Positions 23,401 through 25,909 of a stretch of 25,909 nt of DNA are shown in pieces. Made by a program: the position numbers and the translations under genes. The notes below the pieces were generated by a model that worked only from the letters and a program-made list of their open reading frames with translations, had not been told where the DNA came from and made no database searches. Position 1 is the stretch's first letter. Each line of letters begins with the position of its first letter. Origin of the DNA: an uncultured Prevotella sp. (lineage in GTDB: Bacteria > Bacteroidota > Bacteroidia > Bacteroidales > Bacteroidaceae); contig ONMG01000231.1 in NCBI GenBank assembly GCA_900318855.1, forward strand, positions 1-25,909. The letters run 5' to 3'.

Positions 23401-23550
23401 CACCTCTCCAACGTGCGATTCTATATCACCGGCGCCAACTTGCTCACTTGGACCAGCTTTAAATACTGGGATCCCGAGGTGGGAGAGGGCGAAGGCAAGA
23501 ACTATCCGCTTGCCAAGTCGGTGACCTTCGGTGTAACGCTTAATCTCTAA
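20458..23550 (+). CDS. SusC/RagA family TonB-linked outer-membrane transporter
   Basis: Outer-membrane barrel importing glycan fragments, powered by TonB/ExbB/ExbD. The 1030-residue protein has a signal peptide (to about ALNLLAQQ, residue 21) and a carboxypeptidase-regulatory-like domain (about 24-100: VTGKVLDAQGEPLIGVNVTIKDAS to INVQMKEE). The SusC signature follows (NAIDEVVVTGLGTQKK), then the plug (NTLAGNVPGIIAMQTSGQPG, FWVRGISTFGASNSAYILVDGFER, IESFTVLKDASETAIYGSKGANGVILITTKHG). A long barrel follows, ending in ITGANLLTWTSFKYWDPEVGEG and SVTFGVTLNL. A DVNGDGVVDGND calcium-loop-like segment near the end is typical of SusC proteins. There is no STN (secretin/TonB N-terminal) signalling domain, so it does not look like an anti-sigma-linked transporter. 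The substrate is unknown. Confidence 0.96.
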   Translation: MKKYLLMIVLLVSSALNLLAQQEEVTGKVLDAQGEPLIGVNVTIKDASSLGSITNVDGVYKIKVKPYQTLVFSYIGYQNVEVLFKGNNKTINVQMKEEKVNAIDEVVVTGLGTQKKLTVSGAVTNVNMEDLKHQSTSSISNTLAGNVPGIIAMQTSGQPGKSTSEFWVRGISTFGASNSAYILVDGFERSNIDDLNIEDIESFTVLKDASETAIYGSKGANGVILITTKHGKEGKVHVFGKVEGSINGRTRTPEFVDGVTYANLMNEAYQTRNIGTAYTPQEIELIRSGLDPDIYPNVDWKKVMLKNTAASFRANLNLSGGGSTARYYASIAYTEDDGMYKTDKTLRDQYNTNANYHRWNYRLNVDINLTPSTLLQLGVTGELTKRNSPGEGDQQAWDSFFGYNPLYIPLLYSNGRVPARMGANDHQWLNPWVEATQSGYNEDWNNNIQTNATLEQNLDFITKGLHLTARFGYDTYNGNSIQKRCAPEMWYANGRDAATGLINWVKISDKVEMHQSSSNWGSRREFFEARLNWDRQFFKVHNVGATVRYTQDSNISTQNLGSDIKNSIPKRNQNLAGQVSYNYALRYFFNWNFGYNGSENFARHHQYGFFPAWSVAWNIGEEPWVKKHFEWLDMFKVRYSDGKVGNDNLGNTRFPFLYTIGSMGNGYNWGSNAYPNSYGSLAYTSISSANVTWEIAKKRDAGIDLSLFHNKFSLTMDYFHEKRTGIYMVRNYLPQIVGLQGLKPSANVGATKNEGFDGHFAYHDKIGQVDLTVRGNITYAKNTILEKDEENHTYPYQYERGRRVGQKMGLIALGLFKDYDDIRNSPKQQFGTVQPGDIKYKDVNGDGVVDGNDVVKLGATSIPCLIYGVGFSARWKGFDVNMLFQGDGKVSLGMWGKSVLAFSEGKWGNIFKGITDDRWISHEISGTYATENPNASYPRLSYGGNSNNQQGSTYWTRDGKYLRLKNLDIGYTLPKMWVTAMHLSNVRFYITGANLLTWTSFKYWDPEVGEGEGKNYPLAKSVTFGVTLNL

Positions 23551-23572
23551 CGAACTTAATCCTATTATAATA

Positions 23573-25675
23573 ATGAAAACGAGACACTATATATTCCTGA
23601 TGGCGGCTGTCGGCGCAGGTTTGGTGCTCACATCCTGCTCCGACTATCTCGACTCCGAGAAGTATTTCAAGGACCGCACCACCATCACGACCGTCTTCTC
23701 CGACAAGTCGCGCACTGAGCAGTGGCTTGCCCATGCCTATTCCTACCTCAATAATGAGAATGCCGACGTCTGTTCGAAGAACTCCAGCACCTCGCAGCAT
23801 TGCTTCGACGACGATATGTATTACGGCGACCGCGATATCGACTACGATACCAAGGAGGGTGTCGACCTTTCGTGGAACAACTTCCACATGGGCAACTACG
23901 ATGAAAACAAGTTCACCAACGCCTGGAACAACTGCTATCAGGGCATTCAGCAGGCCACGGTGTTCATCCAGCATGTCGACGAGAATCCTGAGCTCACAGC
24001 CAAGGATAAGCTCGACTACAAAGGTCAGGCCCGCTTTGTACGCGCCTACTTCTATTGGTTGCTGCTCCGCCGCTATGGGCCGGTGCCCATCATGCCGGTC
24101 GAGGGAGTCGACTATAATAAGTCTTACGACGAGATTGCCACTCCGCGCAGTTCTTATGAGCAGGTGGCTCAGTTCATCTCCGACGAGATGATTCAGGCTG
24201 CCAAGGAGATTCAATATACCAAGCGCGATATTAATAATGTGGCCCGTCCCACCAAGGGAGCTTGCCTGGCCACACGTGCCTACGCGCTCATCTTTGCTGC
24301 CAGCCCCCTGGCCAATGGTAACGACGACGACTTCGCGAAGGCCTTCGTCGACGATCAGGGCAACCGCCTGCTTTCACCCACCTACGACGAGAGCAAGTGG
24401 GCCAAGGCGGCTGCCGCCTGCCGCGACGTCATCGAGCTGGGTGTCTACGATCTTTATCACACCCCCTATACCAGCGTCGACAATGGTCCCAGTGCACGTC
24501 CTACAGTGGCTCCGCCCTACGACCCGGTATTCTCTGAGAACAATTGGCCCAATGGGTGGAAAAACATCGACCCTATGAAGTCCTATCGTGATCTCTTCGA
24601 TGGTGCCGTCTCGGCCTACGAGAATCCCGAACTCATCTTCTCGCGTGTCGACCAGGCAGCACCGGGCTTCGACTGCGCTGCTATGGCGCTTCATCAGATG
24701 CCACGCTCGGCACCTACTGACGGCTCTTCTGCCAGCGGTTGGAACACCCATGGCATGACGCAGAAGATGTGTGACGCCTACTACATGAACGACGGCTCCG
24801 ACTGTCCGGGCATGAACAGCGAGTATACGGGCCTCTATCCCGCTAATCGCGTCGATTCACGCCCGCGCCTCACGGGCTTCACCACCCGCGACGATGTGAG
24901 GTCGAAAACCTATCCCGAGCTCGATGGTTCCAACACCATTGGCATCTCTCTGCAGTATGTACGTCGTGAGCCCCGTTTTTATGCATCGGTGGCCTATAGC
25001 GGTAGCACATGGAACTACCTTGGCTTCCAGAAGACCGAGCGTCACAACGAACAGGTGTTCTACTATCGCAACGGTGGCAATGGCTTTATGAATACGCAGT
25101 TCTGGCTCCGTACCGGCATCGGCATCAAGAAATGGGTTCATCCTTCTGATTATCCAGGCAATATCCGTGTCAAGGCCGAGCCTGCCATTCGCTATGCCGA
25201 CATCCTGCTGCTCTATGCCGAGGCGCTCAACGAACTCGACCAGAGCTATCAGATTTCCTCTTGGGATGGCTCAACCACCTATACCATCTGCCGCGATGTA
25301 AAAGAGATGAAGCGTGGCATACAGCCCGTGCGCATTCGTGCCGGACTGCCCGACTATTCTGATGCCACCTACGCCAACAAAGACCTCTTCCGCACCAAGC
25401 TCAAGCGTGAGCGCATGATTGAGCTCATGGGCGAGGGCAAGCGCTACTATGACCTGCGCCGCTGGAAGGATGCCGAGCTCGAGGAGAGCCTGCAAACCTT
25501 TGGACTCAACATCATCATGGACGCCAACCACAAGGACGACTTCTATAAAGTAGTGCCCTGCTATTATCTCAAGTCGACCTTCGCACCCAAGATGTACTTC
25601 TGGCCCATCTCTCACGCTGAGCTCAAGCATAACAAGCGGCTCACCCAGGAACCGGGTTGGACTACCTACGATTAA
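23573..25675 (+). CDS. SusD/RagB family glycan-binding lipoprotein
   Basis: Cell-surface lipoprotein that caps the SusC barrel and captures glycan. The 700-residue product has a lipobox (LTSC, Cys22) and the standard opening CSDYLDSEKYFKDRTTITTVFSDKSRTEQWLAHAYSYL. TPR-like helices with ARFVRAYFYWLLLRRYGPVPIM follow. The C-terminal hallmark FRTKLKRERMIELMGEGKRYYDLRRWKDAE is at about 600-635, and the tail ends in FWPISHAELKHNKRLTQEPGW. It is longer than SusD of B. thetaiotaomicron (551 residues), with loops in the middle (about 290-420) that may shape the ligand site. It begins 22 bases after susC, and a further lipoprotein gene follows by 22 bases. Confidence 0.96.
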   Translation: MKTRHYIFLMAAVGAGLVLTSCSDYLDSEKYFKDRTTITTVFSDKSRTEQWLAHAYSYLNNENADVCSKNSSTSQHCFDDDMYYGDRDIDYDTKEGVDLSWNNFHMGNYDENKFTNAWNNCYQGIQQATVFIQHVDENPELTAKDKLDYKGQARFVRAYFYWLLLRRYGPVPIMPVEGVDYNKSYDEIATPRSSYEQVAQFISDEMIQAAKEIQYTKRDINNVARPTKGACLATRAYALIFAASPLANGNDDDFAKAFVDDQGNRLLSPTYDESKWAKAAAACRDVIELGVYDLYHTPYTSVDNGPSARPTVAPPYDPVFSENNWPNGWKNIDPMKSYRDLFDGAVSAYENPELIFSRVDQAAPGFDCAAMALHQMPRSAPTDGSSASGWNTHGMTQKMCDAYYMNDGSDCPGMNSEYTGLYPANRVDSRPRLTGFTTRDDVRSKTYPELDGSNTIGISLQYVRREPRFYASVAYSGSTWNYLGFQKTERHNEQVFYYRNGGNGFMNTQFWLRTGIGIKKWVHPSDYPGNIRVKAEPAIRYADILLLYAEALNELDQSYQISSWDGSTTYTICRDVKEMKRGIQPVRIRAGLPDYSDATYANKDLFRTKLKRERMIELMGEGKRYYDLRRWKDAELEESLQTFGLNIIMDANHKDDFYKVVPCYYLKSTFAPKMYFWPISHAELKHNKRLTQEPGWTTYD

Positions 25676-25697
25676 TTTATTTTATCCACAGACAAAT

Positions 25698-25909
25698 ATG
25701 AAAACTTCAGTATATTCTTTAGGGGTGCTCGTTCTGGCCCTGGCTTTCTCAAGCCTCTTCACTTCGTGCACCGACGACTGGACCGAGGAACAGTATGAGC
25801 AGCTCATTGGTTTCCGTGCGCCCATATCGTCATCCACCGGTGTCACAGCGGTCTACGTGCCCTATTCGCGCAAGGACACACTTGGCAACTTTAAGTATGG
25901 CTCAGGCCA
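25698..25909 (+). CDS. PUL surface lipoprotein, 5' part only (DUF1735-type or similar)
   Basis: The gene runs off the right edge after 70 codons. The visible part has a lipoprotein signal peptide (MKTSVYSLGVLVLALAFSSLFTSC, lipobox FTSC, Cys24), then an acidic DDWTEEQYEQ segment and the start of a beta-rich domain (IGFRAPISSSTGVTAVYVPYSR). This opening resembles N-terminal domains of PUL-encoded surface glycan-binding proteins of the DUF1735 or DUF4973 type. The choice between these is from memory and unverified. Position directly after susD fits a surface glycan-binding role. Confidence 0.75.
   Translation, partial: MKTSVYSLGVLVLALAFSSLFTSCTDDWTEEQYEQLIGFRAPISSSTGVTAVYVPYSRKDTLGNFKYGSG

Noticed and set aside
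1..25909. CRISPR arrays, insertion sequences, phage genes, tRNA or rRNA genes
   Set aside because: No regularly spaced repeats, transposase or integrase motifs, or tRNA-like cloverleaf sequences were seen on either strand.

Overview
The window looks like chromosome of a Bacteroidota gut or oral bacterium, most likely Prevotella/Segatella or a close relative. The reasons are a SusC/SusD pair with lipobox-bearing neighbours, upstream sequences with the Bacteroidetes -7 element (TAnnTTTG) and mostly no Shine-Dalgarno, a TonB with the N-terminal FEGRNxxYGAYxLR motif, a long LptF/LptG-type permease, and a fused RibBA. No tRNA, rRNA, CRISPR array, transposase or phage gene was seen.

Layout. (1) 1-450: probable 3' end of an unknown membrane protein gene, then a gene-free stretch holding a short tandem repeat and a large stem-loop of about 130 nt. 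(2) 451-6519, minus strand: a heavy-metal RND efflux operon read in the order small His-rich secreted protein, CzcA-type pump, TolC-type outer-membrane channel, HlyD-type adaptor lipoprotein. A Fur-family-like 7-1-7 palindrome lies just upstream. (3) 6520-6922: divergent intergenic region. (4) 6923-11426, plus strand: LptF/LptG-family permease, RibBA, class I aminotransferase. (5) 11649-17117: exbB, exbD, exbD, tonB, a PstS-like lipoprotein and a secreted TPR protein, probably one operon energising outer-membrane transport, followed by a hairpin and a PagL-like acyloxyacyl hydrolase gene. (6) 18437-18924: a leader region with a good -7 element, several hairpins and a possible 27-codon leader peptide. 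(7) 18925 to the right edge: the start of a polysaccharide utilization locus with an IPT/TIG plus NHL-type propeller lipoprotein, SusC, SusD and a truncated further surface lipoprotein.

How it fits together. The ExbBDD/TonB complex would supply the proton-motive energy that SusC-type transporters such as the one at 20458-23550 need. SusD and the two flanking lipoproteins would capture the glycan at the surface. The permease (LPS export) and the acyloxyacyl hydrolase (lipid A trimming) are both outer-membrane lipid functions. The efflux operon is a separate metal-resistance unit. It is visibly richer in G+C (42 of 60 bases in 3001-3060) than the exb/tonB/PstS block (26 of 60 in 15001-15060); the PUL is also G+C-rich (38 of 60 in 21601-21660).

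Most genes belong to well-known families. The less ordinary points are the operator-like palindrome in front of the efflux operon, the large stem-loop at 204-335, the PstS-like and TPR genes inside the tonB operon, the leader of the PUL, and the C-terminal extension of the permease.
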